DNA from: Sphagnum magellanicum
Taxonomy: Eukaryota; Streptophyta; Sphagnopsida; Sphagnales; Sphagnaceae
Length of the DNA: 64,000 nt
Direction of reading: 5' to 3'
NCBI GenBank assembly: GCA_021904315.1
Contig: CM038908.1
Span: 33,594,001-33,658,000 of the forward strand
The notes below the pieces were generated by a model. The model made no database searches. It saw only the letters and a list, made by a program, of their open reading frames with translations, and had not been told where the DNA came from. Of the stretch, positions 36,831 through 51,220 are shown piece by piece (position 1 is the stretch's first letter; every line of letters starts with the position of its first letter). The position numbers and the translations under genes are program-made.

Positions 36831-38344
36831 TTATTTAAAATTACTTTGGCCAAAATTTAATTTTAATATTCATGAATTTTGACCAAATTATGTCACATGG
36901 TAAAATCCCATCAAAAGAAACCATGTCACATGACATATTTCCATTGATCAATGCGGTGACATTGTGGGCCATTTAAAATAGATGATGAAGATTCAATTTA
37001 TATTTTCAAAAAAAAATTACAATTAAATCTATTGTGTTAACAAAGGGTGATTAATGAATGGGCTATATATTAGTTGCAAAAGTGAGGGTTAGTTATAAGT
37101 TGTATATTAATTGTCAAGGAATGAGAACATATATGTCGACTATATACATCATCCATGTGAAATATGTTGACATCTTCATGAATTATTATTTGTGACTTGA
37201 TGTTGAGTGCAACTTTATTATGCAATTAATAAATTTTTAATTGTTAATGTTCGTTGCAATTTATCTATAGTTGCAAATTATAGTCACAAACTAACACTTT
37301 TCTATTAGTTTATAACTTATTTAGAATAACAATATCGAAACAAATTTATTTACTATATTAAATTATTTCAACTAATAATAAACAATTTCAATTAATAATG
37401 GAACATGATGATTACACAATGACCCCTTAATGACATAACATAGCCCATGTGAAATGATTAGGGTGGTGTGAACTTATTTCACTTTCTATAAAAACCCCAT
37501 AGTGATTTAAGCTAGTAAATTACATCCCACTTTTGTATTAATATCATTGTCTATTACATCACTACATTCTAATTGTATGTTATGTAGTACATATAACACA
37601 CATAAACTTGTGCAAAAGGTTCATGTATGGATTACAAATTAGATGCATCAAAATATGACATACATGTTCAACCTACCAAAAACGCATTGTCTTGCAATTT
37701 TTGTATTGTGAAATGTCTAAAGTAGTAATATCTTTACATTCCACCTTTTTTTTCTTTGGGAAAGGAACCAAAAACCACTTGTTGTATATCCAATATGTGT
37801 TGTGATGAACTTAGGAATCCAAGTTCCTTGAATTTTTTTTTAAAACCATGAACAACCAATGTCAAAATTGGATGGATATAATATAAAGTTCAATATTACA
37901 TGTTGGTCAATTACTACACCATGGTAGCTTGTAAATACATTTAAGAATCACATTATAAAATTTATTATGTCTTGTAAAAAAACTCATAATTATAATCCTT
38001 ATCAAAGTAATTAGTTGATATTGCATTAAATTATAGTTCAATTCTACATGTTTACAATCCAATGCTCCACATATATGTGGCATTTCATAAATGTTGTTTT
38101 CTTTTCTATAGTTTGGTTCAATGCTTATAAACCATTAAAAATGATGATGAATTTTTTTTATCATAATAAAAACATTTTCAACAATTGGAGTAAAACAAAC
38201 TCCATGCCAAATCCAGATGGAATTTGCACCACTTTGGCATAAAATGGGGTTAGCTCCTAGAAAAAGGCATTATATGGTGTGGTTTTCAAATGCATGTGAA
38301 AAGGAAAATGATCACTTTTGGTTGGCCAACCATAATGATACACC

Positions 38345-38825
38345 TACAAGGTAATGTTTATTCCTTTTCATTCTTATTTGATTTCTTTCCTCCTTTTTTT
38401 TCCCATTATGTTTTCCCATAATTTTTTTTTTCCTATTTTTTTCTCTCTTGTTATTCATTTAAGTTCTTATTTTCTCTTATTCTTGGTCTTCTTTTCTCTC
38501 ATTGTATTGTTTGTGGTTTTTTCATCTTTTTGTGCATTGAAGTTTCAATGCAATCTTTGTGTTTTGCTCCATTAAAAGTTTAGTTTTGTTGTTTTTTGGG
38601 TGTAAATAAGTAGTTTTATTTCTTTTCACCTTTTTCTTTTTGTTAAGTTGCTTTTGGTTTCTCTTGTCTTTTCTACTTTCAAGTTTGAATGCAATCTTTG
38701 TGAAAAAGGGAAAGGTAAGGAGATAAGAGGGTTAGAAGAATCAAAAGGATGGAGAGAGAAAAAAAGGTGAAAGAAAAAAGGGAAAATAAACAAAATCAAA
38801 AAATAAAAGATACAAAGATAAACAC
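38345..38825. repeat. Pyrimidine tract followed by purine tract
   Basis: The plus strand is strongly T/C-rich at 38345-38700, then A/G-rich at 38700-38825. TGAATGCAATCTTTGTG near 38685 repeats an earlier TCAATGCAATCTTTGTG near 38545. This is an imperfect mirror or foldback arrangement. Confidence 0.45.
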
Positions 38826-40468
38826 TCTAGAATGCATATTAACATTGAACTATTTTGTCATTTTTTATACTTTAATTAACATTGGTGTTTGACTCTAAAA
38901 TTTAAATTTTTTCAAGATTCAATGTTAATTAATGATGGTTGTTAACACATTTTTAATGTTAATGCCACATCATGTCATTTAAGATTTAATGTTAATGAGC
39001 ATTGCAAATGTGAACTAATGTGTATTTTTAACATGTTCAACACTAATCTACCATTAAGCTTAACACCAGGCGTGGCCACTTTGTTACACTAACAAATATT
39101 GTTATAAATGATTAGATGCACAATAATGTTTTAGTATGTTGCATATATATATACAAACATAGAGTAATAATGGTTGCATATGTTTCATACATACATGTTT
39201 ATTTGCATTATTATAAACAAAGTAATTGCCATTTGGTGAGAACTTTACACAAGTGACATTAATCAACGATACAATATTTGGCCTTCTTGTAAGTCTTGGA
39301 CCAAACTTGACATCAAAAATATTTTGCACCTTGTTAAACCATTGCTTGAACTTCTAATTACTTCCTTTTACATTGCCACCAACTTGGTAGCATATTTTTG
39401 CACCACAAGTTCAAATTCAAATGTTTTCTTTCCTTCCAATGAACCACCATTGAATGATTCTACCATACCTATTTTTGCATTCTATCTACAAAAACAACAT
39501 AAGTATCTCCCGAAACCCCATTACTACTACTTTTGAACATTAAGAGTCAAAGCAAAACTCAATGCCCACTTTAAAAAACACATTGTCATCATCAAAATGC
39601 AATGAATTACAACATCATTTTGATTGTGTTCTAATGCTAAAGTCCACATTGCCACAAAACATATAAAACATGCCAAAAACCACATGTGCAATAACACAAT
39701 GACATATATGTCAATTGTGCTTGCAATTGTGTGCCCCTTAAAAATTTGTTGATAAACTTTCCTCCTCTTTCTTTTTCATATTCACTTTCTTACAATGCAA
39801 TGTTGAGAAAAAAAGACATCCAAAAACAAGGATTTAAAAGATCCATAGATATGTGATTTAAATTACGTATTTGAAATAGAAGAAAAAGAAGATCATACCA
39901 ACTTAAGAAGGATGGAGCAATACGAAAAGAGCTCAATGAGGTCGACAAAGCAATGCACATGCATGTGTGCATCTCACATTTGTAATTTGGTGAAAACTTT
40001 TTGCATAACAAACATCAACAATCTAGATGTGATGACAAACCCAAAAATAAAACAAAAATCTGAATCACAAAATGGTTGTCATGGTGAGCTCTCACCTCTT
40101 CCTATCTATTGAACTCAAACAACATACATTCTTACCTTTCCCAAAGAAACTTGAAAAAATGATTTTTGGAAAGAAAAATACTACAATTGTTGGATTTCAA
40201 TTGAAATCGCCTTTAAAATTGTTCAAAGACAATCATACAAAAAAATAACAAAAAATATTCCATATACAAATTCCTCAAAAAATATCATCATTAAAATTAT
40301 TACTTTAGTTATAAATATTTGCCTGCCACATTGAAAATATAAAAAAAACTTTGCAGCACCCATCTTCATTATTTAGTATAATGTTCACTTATAAAATATT
40401 ATTGTGTATTGCCGAATCTAAAGGAAAAATAATAATAATAACAATAAACATAAGAACTTTTGTGAAGG

Positions 40469-40600
40469 AAAGTCCAAACTCCAAACATGAGAACTTTTGT
40501 GAGAACATGCATGTTCTATTTCAACAAATATTAAAGAAAAGTCCAAAGTCCAAACATGGGAACATTTTTGAGAACACAAGTATTTTTAAAATTTCGAACA
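40469..40600. repeat. Two-copy 69-bp tandem repeat
   Basis: AAAGTCCAAACTCCAAACATG at 40469 recurs as AAAGTCCAAAGTCCAAACATG at 40538. Each copy is followed by a similar GAAC(T/A)TTTxTGAGAACA block. Confidence 0.6.
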
Positions 40601-40850
40601 ATAAAGTTTGCCATGTTTTGCATCATAAAATAGCATTTCATTTTGGAAGGGGACACCCCCCACCCCTCCCTTATGCATCAAATTCCAGCCCTCATTTTGA
40701 TTACTTACCAAATTGGGAAATAACCGAACAACGCAATATTAGCCCCCTCCCCCTCAAACTACAGAAAAAAAGGGGTTTTTTTTTTTGGCGCTTTTTCACA
40801 TTTGGTAAGACAAACCATTATAGTCACGTACGGATTATTCCTTTTTACCT

Positions 40851-41932
40851 TTCCTTGACCTGCAGGTACGCCGGGCGGGGGGTGCGTTAGGAAACCTTCA
40901 TCAAGAGATCACAACCGTCCAAGAAAACACCACATTTTGTTCTCTGCCATCCGAAGAGGCCACGTCGTCCCAATATGGGTATTTCCCGGTTTTATTGGGG
41001 GGCCGATTGGGGGGGGGGGGGGGCGGGGGAGGGGTTTGTTTAATGGGATACATACAAATGCCTCCTGTCTCAAACGAGAAGCGGCCACGTCGTCCCTTCC
41101 GCCATTTGAGGTCCAGAAAGAGTAAAACTTTCTTATTAAAATTAAAAGAAAAGTCGCGCAGTTTGAGTATAGCGTACGTACGAGTTTTGGATCGTGGCCA
41201 TCGAATACGGCAGATCTTGCTGGATAGACGGTCTAGAATGTGACACACCCGTCGGTTCACAGCGTCATTAAACACTTGGCCCTGCTTGCTTGTTCGCCCG
41301 CTCGCTTGTTTCGTCTGTTTATTTGAGCCGTAGTGGTAGTGGGCGTTTTTGCGAAGAAAATTGGAAATCTCTTCAAAAAAAATTCGCCTGTCGGAGCTTC
41401 GATTCTTCGTTCTTTGTGTTGGAGCTGATTTGCGGTGGAATGTGCGAACTTAGCCCTTTTTTTTCTCATTTTTTTTCAAAGTTTTGATAGCAAACGGGAG
41501 CTCGGACTGTGTTGTTGCTCTATGAAGAAGAAGCTGCTTGTAGGTATTTAAAAAACGAGAGTTAAGGACTACCTGATTTACGTTCTGACTTCGCTGTTCT
41601 CAGTTCTCGTGTGCATTTTTGTTATTGTAGCTGAAGGAAGATCCAACAGTTTGCAGATCTTCTTGAGTTTTTAGAGTATCCGAGTAGATTTGAAACTGAA
41701 GTGTGAGTCCCATTTGCAGCGGAGGTTTGAGAGGTGGAGGCACTGTCCAGACAGTGGTTGATTCTTGAGGGTTTGAAACAGAGGCGAGTCCCGGAGAAAG
41801 AAGGAGACTGGAACTTGAATTTGGCGTGGGAGTTCTTGGCACGAGAAGAAGGGCAGGAGGAGAGGAGAGGAGACGAGAGGAGACGAGAGAGGCTGGAAAA
41901 CAGATTGACACGGAAGGAAGTATTTTCTTTAA
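40851..41932 (+). promoter_or_regulatory. Upstream region and 5' UTR of the HY5-like gene
   Basis: GC content rises sharply from about 40855. The region holds two copies of GGCCACGTCGTCCC (40958-40971 and 41083-41096), further ACGT cores near 40826 and 41172, and a G-run at 41009-41024. A purine-rich GAGGAGAGGAGA segment lies at about 41846-41890, just before the start codon. Several upstream ATGs exist. The transcription start cannot be placed by eye. Confidence 0.55.
40958..41096 (+). promoter_or_regulatory. Duplicated CACGTC (ACGT-core) motif
   Basis: The 14-mer GGCCACGTCGTCCC is present twice, 125 bp apart, upstream of the HY5-like gene. ACGT-core elements of this type (G/C-box hybrids) are bound by HY5-class bZIPs. 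Autoregulation is an inference from motif and position. Confidence 0.5.
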
Positions 41933-44066
41933 ATGAATGACTTGGAGATCCAAGACGAGAAGGAACAGTGGATAGACTCCGAGGAGGAGGAGGAGGAGGA
42001 TATCGCCTCCGAGACATATTCCGATGAGAGTGATGATACGGATGCTGAAGTTCCAGACATGACTGATCCCGTGGCTGCCGCTTCAACGATCACTCAGGGT
42101 TCGTTCCTTGTTCCTTCCCTCTCTCTGCCATGTGTATGTAAGTGTAGGTATGTGTGTGTGTGTGTGAATTTTCTGTCGTGAAAGAGAAATCGTAGCCCTA
42201 ATGATATAGCTTCTCTACCATGCGCACAGAAAGTGAAAGGGCTCTCTCGTGCCCTAGTGCACAACTTGTTTCAGCGTTGGGATCGATTTGTCTGTGGACG
42301 GAGAGGTCCGGATCCTTGTCTCAGAAAAGGATTTGGGATACGGTTTGGATCTGTTGGCAAAACTAGTGAACTGCAATGTTTGAGAGGGCTCATCTTGCAA
42401 GCTTCGACGTTGTTCTCCTCTTATCTGGAGATGCTCTGTTCTGAAGCTCTCTCTAGATTGCAACATGAACAATATACATCTAGAACCATGGGTTCAGAAT
42501 TTACATCGTCAGTGCTGCTGTGGAAGAGTTCTATAGCCAAGGATGGACCTTTACATTTGAAACTGTGAGCTGTTTTGTGGTTGCACATTGACATAGGAAC
42601 ATGTAGGGAGAGCAAGGGGGAGTCTGAAGTAAAGGTGGTTGTACAGGAACTGAGGAGAGGAAAGTCAAGCTGACACCAGTGAGAGCGAGCATCAAGGAGA
42701 ATGGAAAGGAATCTGATTCGGGAAGGGGCTGGAAGCCTGTAATAGGAGGTAAACTCCAGGGACTGGAAGATAGAGCTCAAATGCAGGGAGCTTCTGCTGG
42801 TGGGGCGTTTCTGTCACCTTCACCCAAACAAACCAGCAGTGAGAAATCCAAATCTGTGTCTGAAACCCCTGCTTCTTCTGAGCATCTTACAAAAGAAGGT
42901 AATTTGCTTGTTGCTTTCAATCTTCCAGCATGATGATGATAATTGTAGTTTATAGACATTATTAGGTGGAATCCAAATGTGTTCTTTGAAGATGATGAGT
43001 CAAAGATGAATGAACCAGTGTTATGTTAAGTACTCTTCAGCCTCAGATTTATTGCCTCCTTTTCAAAGTGGATACTTTCAAGCCATTGTAATGAACTGTG
43101 GCTGTACATTTGTTGTCCTAGGGCTTTTGCAGCCTCTGGCTTCCTATCCTTTGGATGATGCATCCAAGTAGTGACCCAGTTGAAGCCGGGTCAGCTATCA
43201 TAGGTAGGATCTAGCATGATATAGTAGTGATTTGATCCCACAAAAACTGTTGCAAAATGACTCTGTGTCCTGGTTTCTGGGCATTTGGTCTTGATGCTCA
43301 TTAAAGTGACAAAGCTATTGGAGTTAATAGTGGGAAGGGCTTTGTGGTTGCAGGGAAGGAGAGTGACTCAGATGTCAGGAGAGTCCCAGAAATGTCAGGA
43401 AATGGTTTGGGAGTTGGGGCTGTATCATCCCGCACCCATGAGAAGGGGGGTTCTGGACCACCTTTACGAAAAAGAGGGGGAGCCTCTGCTGACAAAGAGC
43501 ACAAGCGTTTAAAGAGGTCTGAGTATAAATCCTTATCAAACTTATCCCAGATCGCAGATAGCACAATACCAATGAAGCTTGCAGTCAGCAAGAGTTGCTG
43601 AGCTTTCTAGTTAAGTGTTTTTTTAGCTACATGCATGGGGGACCAGGGTATATGCAGTGATTGTTCATGGTTGTCAGGGTATTCTCTAAAAGTTTGGTGT
43701 ATGACTGCAGGTTGTTAAGGAACCGTGTGTCAGCACAGCAAGCTAGAGAAAGGAAGAAGGCTTATCTTACTGACTTGGAGGTTCGGTCTAAGGAGCTTGA
43801 GCAACGGAATGCTGAACTTGAGGAACGGGTGTCCACATTACAACATGAGAATCAGATGCTGCGCCAAGTAAGTATTTCTGCTGAGGTCTGAAGTATGAAT
43901 GGCTTTTGTACTGTACGAATGACTCTTGTCTAGAGTCGCAACAGTGAGTGATATTCAAGCGGCCATGCCATGGACAAGTGTGGAGTGCTGACTTATAGTT
44001 TGGTTGCAGATTGTGAAGAACACAACTCTTAAGAAGAACACTGCTGGTGGAAGCCCTGGAGTGTGA
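41933..44066 (+). CDS. HY5: HY5/HYH-type bZIP transcription factor, 5 exons
   Basis: Nuclear activator of light-responsive genes, regulated by COP1 in known plants. Exons: 41933-42098, 42647-42898, 43354-43516, 43711-43867, 44010-44066; 264 residues, stop TGA. The COP1-binding-type motif [13 protein letters not shown] lies at 141-153, directly before a Gly- and Arg-rich linker. The bZIP spans about 186-246: the basic region [16 protein letters not shown] (Asn-x7-Arg kept) is followed by leucine heptads ending ENQMLRQ. It is longer than Arabidopsis HY5 (168 residues) because of an acidic N terminus (residues 1-56, with six consecutive Glu) and an extra Ser/Lys-rich exon 2. Exon 2 also carries a second GKESDS. 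The exon 3 donor, AG|GTCTGAG, is a weak match to consensus, but the protein joins cleanly across it. The start was chosen as the first ATG of the frame; upstream ATGs in the 5' UTR are out of frame or closed. Confidence 0.93.
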
Positions 44067-46929
44067 TTGTATTGTACCCATCTCATCCAGCTTAGTAGTT
44101 ACATTCAGAGCAGTGCCGTACAGTGGAAAAGCATTCAAGTGGGAAAGCATACAAAGACTTTGTGGTGGAGGCTCATCAACCTTAACCTAGTCTTTTTGGC
44201 ACTTGCTGTGGTTTGTCACCTGTTGCACTCTTTCTTACAGACCCCATTGTAGTTAGCAGGTTGCCTGAGTGGGATTCAGAATAGATAGCATAAAAAACCC
44301 AAGTTGCTTTCAATTGGGAGAGAAATGGAGTTTAATCAGACTCTGGGGCTGTATGACAATCCCTCATCCTGGAATTGAGTATTCGCTGTTTTGATGAGCC
44401 ATTTCAGCTTGTGTGTGTGCAGTGACATAGAGTTTACCCAACAGATGCCAAAGATTTTTCATTGGGCATTCCCTCTCCCATTCATAGCAGCTTTCTGGCT
44501 GACCCCATTGTTTTAGATGAGAAATTGCATATTAGTTGAGGACAGTTGGGTGTCGACGCTCTGATAGAGGATCTCTAGTTCCAGTCTAACAATATATGGC
44601 CAACTATTCCTCTGACTTGCCATGAGTGGATGGTAGAGCAGACCTTGTTAAAAAGCAGACTTTACTGCTCAGTGCCAAAAAGTTTACTGCTTGATTGAGA
44701 AGTTGTGCAGAGTGGGTGTATACGGTGGCAACTTACTATTAAGAAAGGTGCAAAAGAATACAACAGGTAGCAGTTGTCTCTTCAGCCACCCACAACATTA
44801 TGCAGAATGTTCATTGACCCTTTAAGACTTTCTGGTGCTGTCCTGTTTTCCTCACATCCTCTGCAACAGTCCTGTTTCTTTGATTCTGTTGTCATGTCCT
44901 GCAAGAGTTGATTAAATTGATGTAGTTTCAACACCTCCATGTTTTTACAGTCATGTCCTTAGTAACCTGTCTCTGATTTGGAGCTTGGACTCCCTGAATC
45001 AAAAGCAGTCATTGCTTTTGATTCTGAGCTGCTTGGATTCGGTTCCTTTCTCTAGATGAACACTTCTGAATGGTTTTTTCAGACTACATTCCTCCATTGT
45101 TTCAATTCTTGTTTGTTTGTCAGTTTGTTATGCTTCTTCTAGTTGAGATCTTTAAACTATGGTTTCATTCCTTTGTCTTGTGTTAGGGTAATGAAGAACA
45201 GATTATTTGTACCGAGGAGATTTGATCATTTTGTGAGGTTTCATCCTTTTCATGTTTGAATAGAGCTCAGCAGCAGCTTGGTCTTGACAGACTCCAAGAC
45301 TCTCAATTTATTTTGATGATCCAGTTTGTTTTCAAGGTCTACCACAGTAGAAATCAGCTTCTATCAAGTCGTTGCATCTTCACAAGATTTGGCTGAAGAA
45401 CAGTTGAGCTTTTGCGGATCGTTTGGTGGAAGAAAACCTCCAGCAAATTAGGGCAGAATGGACCTTCATCTGTTCACTTCATGTTATCCCCACAGAGTAT
45501 CCATAGAATTGGACACCAAGTGGTAGAATTTCTATCTGTATTGGCTCATGTGCTTCTGGAGGTGTATCCAAACAGCTGATGAGAGACCATTATCTAAATG
45601 CAAGTTTGGAAGAGAAATAGAATTGAAGTCCTACGTGCACACACAACTTTTGTGCTAGTTCTTATCCCAAAAGGAAGAAGGAGAGGAGAAGTTAGAAATA
45701 AAACTTGATGCATAAATTGACAATAACAAACCATTCGTTGCACAATTGAAAATTAAAGGACTGCAATGTAGGGAATGGCACATGATGATGCAAATGTGCT
45801 AGAAATGTTCCAGAAGAGTTGTTCAATGGTTTTGGTTTTGCAGGGAAATTTTGATTCCACGGACTTGAAGGATGGAAAAATCCTTGGATCTTCTTCCATG
45901 ACCAACCCATTAAGATGCAACCTTCATGTTAAGTATCTTCTGGTTGTAGCTTGGAATATCATGGTGGGGTATAGGTTGTGCAGTGGAAGATGGAAAGCTT
46001 GGATTGTGTAAAGCAAAAGGAGAGAAGAAAAGAATGGCAAAGGAGGAAAAGAGAGTTTCGTGGTTAAAATTGGAGTTTAGTAAGCATAGGAGAAGATATT
46101 TACTGCTAAACACAAAAGCAAAAGGGTCAGATTTCTGGGCTTTCAGATTGTAGATCTGACATAGCACACCAGATGTCTAAACCTGTGGGCAGGCTTTCAG
46201 ATAAACAAGGCTGATCAATGGAGGCAGGTAAATTCATCTGCAGGGGTCTTTCACCCTACAAAAGAAATAATATGCCTGAATTCTTAGCGTTATGAAAAGT
46301 CACAAATTCATTAAAGCCCTCCCATCATCTTCTGCACAACTCAGAGGAGTCCAAAGCCCTTGACCAAAGGAAACACACTGGACTGCAGTCTTATATTCTT
46401 AGGTAAATTCAGCAAGTTTCTAACATTAACAGGAGCAACTTGGGTCATCAGCAAGGTCACATTGTCAGTAGATCTTGGATCTCAGGCTTCTCCTCTCTTC
46501 CTTTGAAGTCACCTGAAAAGAGGCCTCAATGAGTCCATGCGGAGTTTTTGTGTCAAAATATTTATTCATGTTCTTTGACCTTCTCTTTGAAGCACCTAAT
46601 TTGTTAGGAGGTTTTCCTCTCATCTTCTACTACTCTCTGTTTTACTTCCACTTTTCTAACTGCAGGTTACTTCTTTGACATTACTAATAGAAATCGTTTG
46701 GGAAGACTCTGATTGCTGGAATTCCAACAAGAAAGTTGTCTTTATTGGGCAACCCTCACAACACAATCAACCTACAAAGATCAACTTTAACTTGCTTTCT
46801 TCACACCAATTTGCGGCAATCACCCTTTAAGTGAGAAGTCCTTGTATTGGACACAAAATGTCTGAGCAAAGGGCAAGAAGAAAAACAAAAGTTTGCAAGA
46901 TTGTGAAAATAAGTGCAGTTGTGTAAAAC
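44067..46929. other. HY5-like 3' flank and intergenic region
   Basis: Moderate GC content for about 1 kb after the stop, consistent with a 3' UTR, then intergenic sequence. Short open frames at 45692-46167 lack recognisable domains. No RNA gene or clear repeat was seen. Confidence 0.45.
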
Positions 46930-48920
<1,991 letters not shown>

Positions 48921-49200
48921 GGTCGCCGGTCGTGAACTTGTCTCGCTGGAGACGAAATGGAACTATGAGCTCCAAGGTTGCGAGCGATGGCGGCAAGGCA
49001 GACGCTTAGCGAAAGAGATCTGACGATAAAACCCTAGCCTCTTCTTAACCCGAAGCCTCTGGGGTTCCCCTCCTTCTTCTTGTTGCCCTAATCCCGAACC
49101 TGTCCCGAACCAGTTTCTTGGGTTACTCAAAAACCCAAGAGCCTGACCGGTTGTATTTTTTTCCAGCTGCCCGCCTGGTTTAACGAACTCCACCAAGACA
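48921..49200 (-). promoter_or_regulatory. RPS14 promoter and 5' UTR
   Basis: GC content is higher than in the adjacent AT-rich spacer. A telobox-like AAACCCTAG lies at 49028-49036, an element known from 5' regions of plant translation-machinery genes. Pyrimidine-rich stretches on the sense strand are consistent with a ribosomal protein transcript leader. Confidence 0.5.
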
Positions 49201-50411
49201 TTTCCAGGTTTGCAAATTACAAACTCGCAGTTATTTATTATTGTTACATGGGCTCTGCACTTCTATGCACTTCCAGTGACTATGATTAAATTATTACAAT
49301 TACAAGTTACAATTACAAGTTTTTTTTAAATTTCTAAAATAATATGTTAGGTTTAATTTTCAATTTTTAATTATTAATTTATTAAAGAATATTATTTGAA
49401 ATTTTTTTTTCAAAAAATAAGATTGTGCAGATTTCATTATATTTCAAAATTTTCCAGTCATATTTTTTAAATTCTTTATTTGCCAAGCAAAATGTCAACC
49501 ATTTATTTGTGTTATCTATAAAAAAAATAATTTCATGATTGGTTCGGAGTTCTCATAATGAATGTTCTATCAAAGTCTATTTTAATTTTTTTCACTGAGT
49601 TTGATATTGTCCATAAATATTGAAGGTCGAAGTTGCATGATGGATAATATTAGAAAATATAAATAATATCCATTACTATCTCATTTGGGAAGATTTTGAT
49701 GAAATTTTCTGTCATTAATTTGATATCAAAATTATCAAATTCAAAACATATTGATATAAGCATGTGTTTATAATATTTTATTTTTTATTGTGATTAAAAT
49801 ATTAAAATATGTTGATTTTTTGAATCACAAATGTAGGATGGGATTTTGGTGATCGTCACTACGACAATTCCAGAGCCATTCCGCTTCAATTTTGGAATCG
49901 TTTTGTGAATCGTTTTTTTTTTTTTTTTTGGTGGGTCTCTTTGTATCTTGTCTCTTTGTATCTTTCTTGTGTCTTTCTGGCTCTTCTTGGCTCTTTGTTT
50001 CGAGCTTCCTATTTTGGCGATGGAGTTCGGATTCTCGTCCTCTTCTTGAGTTCCGATCCTCCTGTCCCCGGTCTCCGAGAACAGAAATGTTGAAAAGGAT
50101 TGTTAGACAATTTTGTTTTCTTTTAGTTTATGAAATTGTGCAGCAGATAGACACACGAGACTGAAGAAGGCACAAAGGTGTGCGAGTTTTCCCAATCTCA
50201 CAGACGTCGACCTCACGCCAGCTTCTTCTGTTGTTTTCCTTCCTGGATCCTGCTCAATTCACACAACACATCCAAGCCTCATCGTGCAGCTTGGGTGTGT
50301 ATGCATGTTCCATTTCCATTGCAGCAGTGATAATCAATGTTTTTTCCTCTTCTACCAAGCTTTTTCTACATGTCTGAAATGGTTTTGTTTGTTTTTGGGG
50401 AGGGAGCGATG
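49201..50411. other. Intergenic, AT-rich then low-complexity
   Basis: AT-rich to about 49850, then a T-run at 49913-49929 and a T/C-rich segment with a low-complexity frame (49892-50164). No recognised gene. Confidence 0.4.
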
Positions 50412-50586
50412 TCACAACTTTAATGCAATTGATCCAGCTTCAATTGAACGATGTATAGAGGAGCAACAGCTCTCTCTAGCAAGACTCGACAAAGGTCTGA
50501 AGATCTTGGCAGACGTTAATCCAGGGTTGCAGAGACTCTGTGTCATCGATGTCATAAGAAGAAGGTCGTCACGGACTTCTTGCAAA
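50412..50586 (+). CDS. Possible exon of an unidentified gene
   Basis: An open block encodes a coiled-coil-like stretch (IERCIEEQQLSLARLDKGLK, then ILADVNPGLQRLCVIDVIRR) and ends at a good donor, TGCAAA|GTAAGT. Codon usage looks more gene-like than its surroundings. I do not recognise the family, and no second exon joins convincingly. A downstream stretch near 50725 reads LGDELFYKAE, faintly prefoldin-like, but this is too weak to use. It may be a lone exon or a gene fragment; start and end are approximate. Confidence 0.3.
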
Positions 50587-50700
50587 GTAAGTGGTGATGG
50601 ATTCGTGGTGGCAGTAAAGGGAAAGTAGTAACAGTTGACAACAGCTTTGATTTCGTTCATGTAGACTGCAAAAACAGAGAGAAGGAGCCTGGGACAAAGA

Positions 50701-51040
50701 AGCCAATTTAGGTTTCAACCTAGGAGATGAGCTTTTCTACAAAGCTGAGAAAAAATGGTTACCGATGTTTGCATTTTTTCTTCGTTGAAATCGTGAAATT
50801 TGTTTTATCATAAGAAAAATCTGCCATAGCTTACGGAGTTGCACATAGCTTAGGCGTGGAAATGGATCCAAATGTTTCTGCTACTATTTAGACAAGATGA
50901 AGTAAACCCTCACCAGCATATTGATGTGTGTATGGAAAAAAGGTGAAACATGAGGTTGCAGAGGGAGCTTGTGATGTTATGACCACTTGAGGTGGAATGA
51001 AGGGTTTCCATCTAACTACTGTGAACCTGGTGCATAATGC
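50701..51040. other. Intergenic, nothing recognised
   Basis: No gene, RNA or repeat is supported apart from the weak LGDELFYKAE-like translation near 50725. Confidence 0.4.
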
Positions 51041-51220
51041 ACCCGTCGAGCTTCCCCTCGCCCGGTCCTTCCCCGCCCGTGCCCCCCACTCCCGTGCTGG
51101 CCCCCCCTGTTGGCCCCTGCCACCCGTGCTGGCCCCCCCCCCTGTCAGTTGGGTAATAACTGTTTATCTGTCTGTTCGGGCAGTGCCTGGAAACTGCCCG
51201 AACAGACAGACAGATAGACA
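51041..51220. repeat. GC-rich island ending in a long hairpin
   Basis: A C-rich block with repeated CCCGTGCTGGCCCCCC (51089 and 51125 areas) runs into a near-perfect inverted repeat. Left arm 51161-51184 (TATCTGTCTGTTCGGGCAGT) pairs with right arm 51193-51220, with a loop of about 8 bp. The right arm carries an extra GACA unit. Its composition contrasts strongly with its AT-rich surroundings, so it is probably the end of a mobile element. Confidence 0.65.

Larger units (their letters stand above)
36831..40850. other. Intergenic, AT-rich, nothing coding recognised
   Basis: Contains a pyrimidine tract followed by a purine tract (38345-38825) and a two-copy 69-bp repeat near 40469-40600. The open frame at 40351-40890 (179 codons) is low-complexity and spans that repeat. 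I do not regard it as a gene. Confidence 0.45.

Noticed and set aside
40351..40890. 179-codon plus-strand open frame
   Set aside because: It spans a 69-bp tandem repeat and low-complexity sequence, with no domain and no splice context.
41600..42086. Minus-strand frames of 117 and 154 codons
   Set aside because: Antisense to the HY5-like 5' UTR and first exon. Ser/Pro-rich content comes from the purine-rich leader and acidic codons on the other strand.
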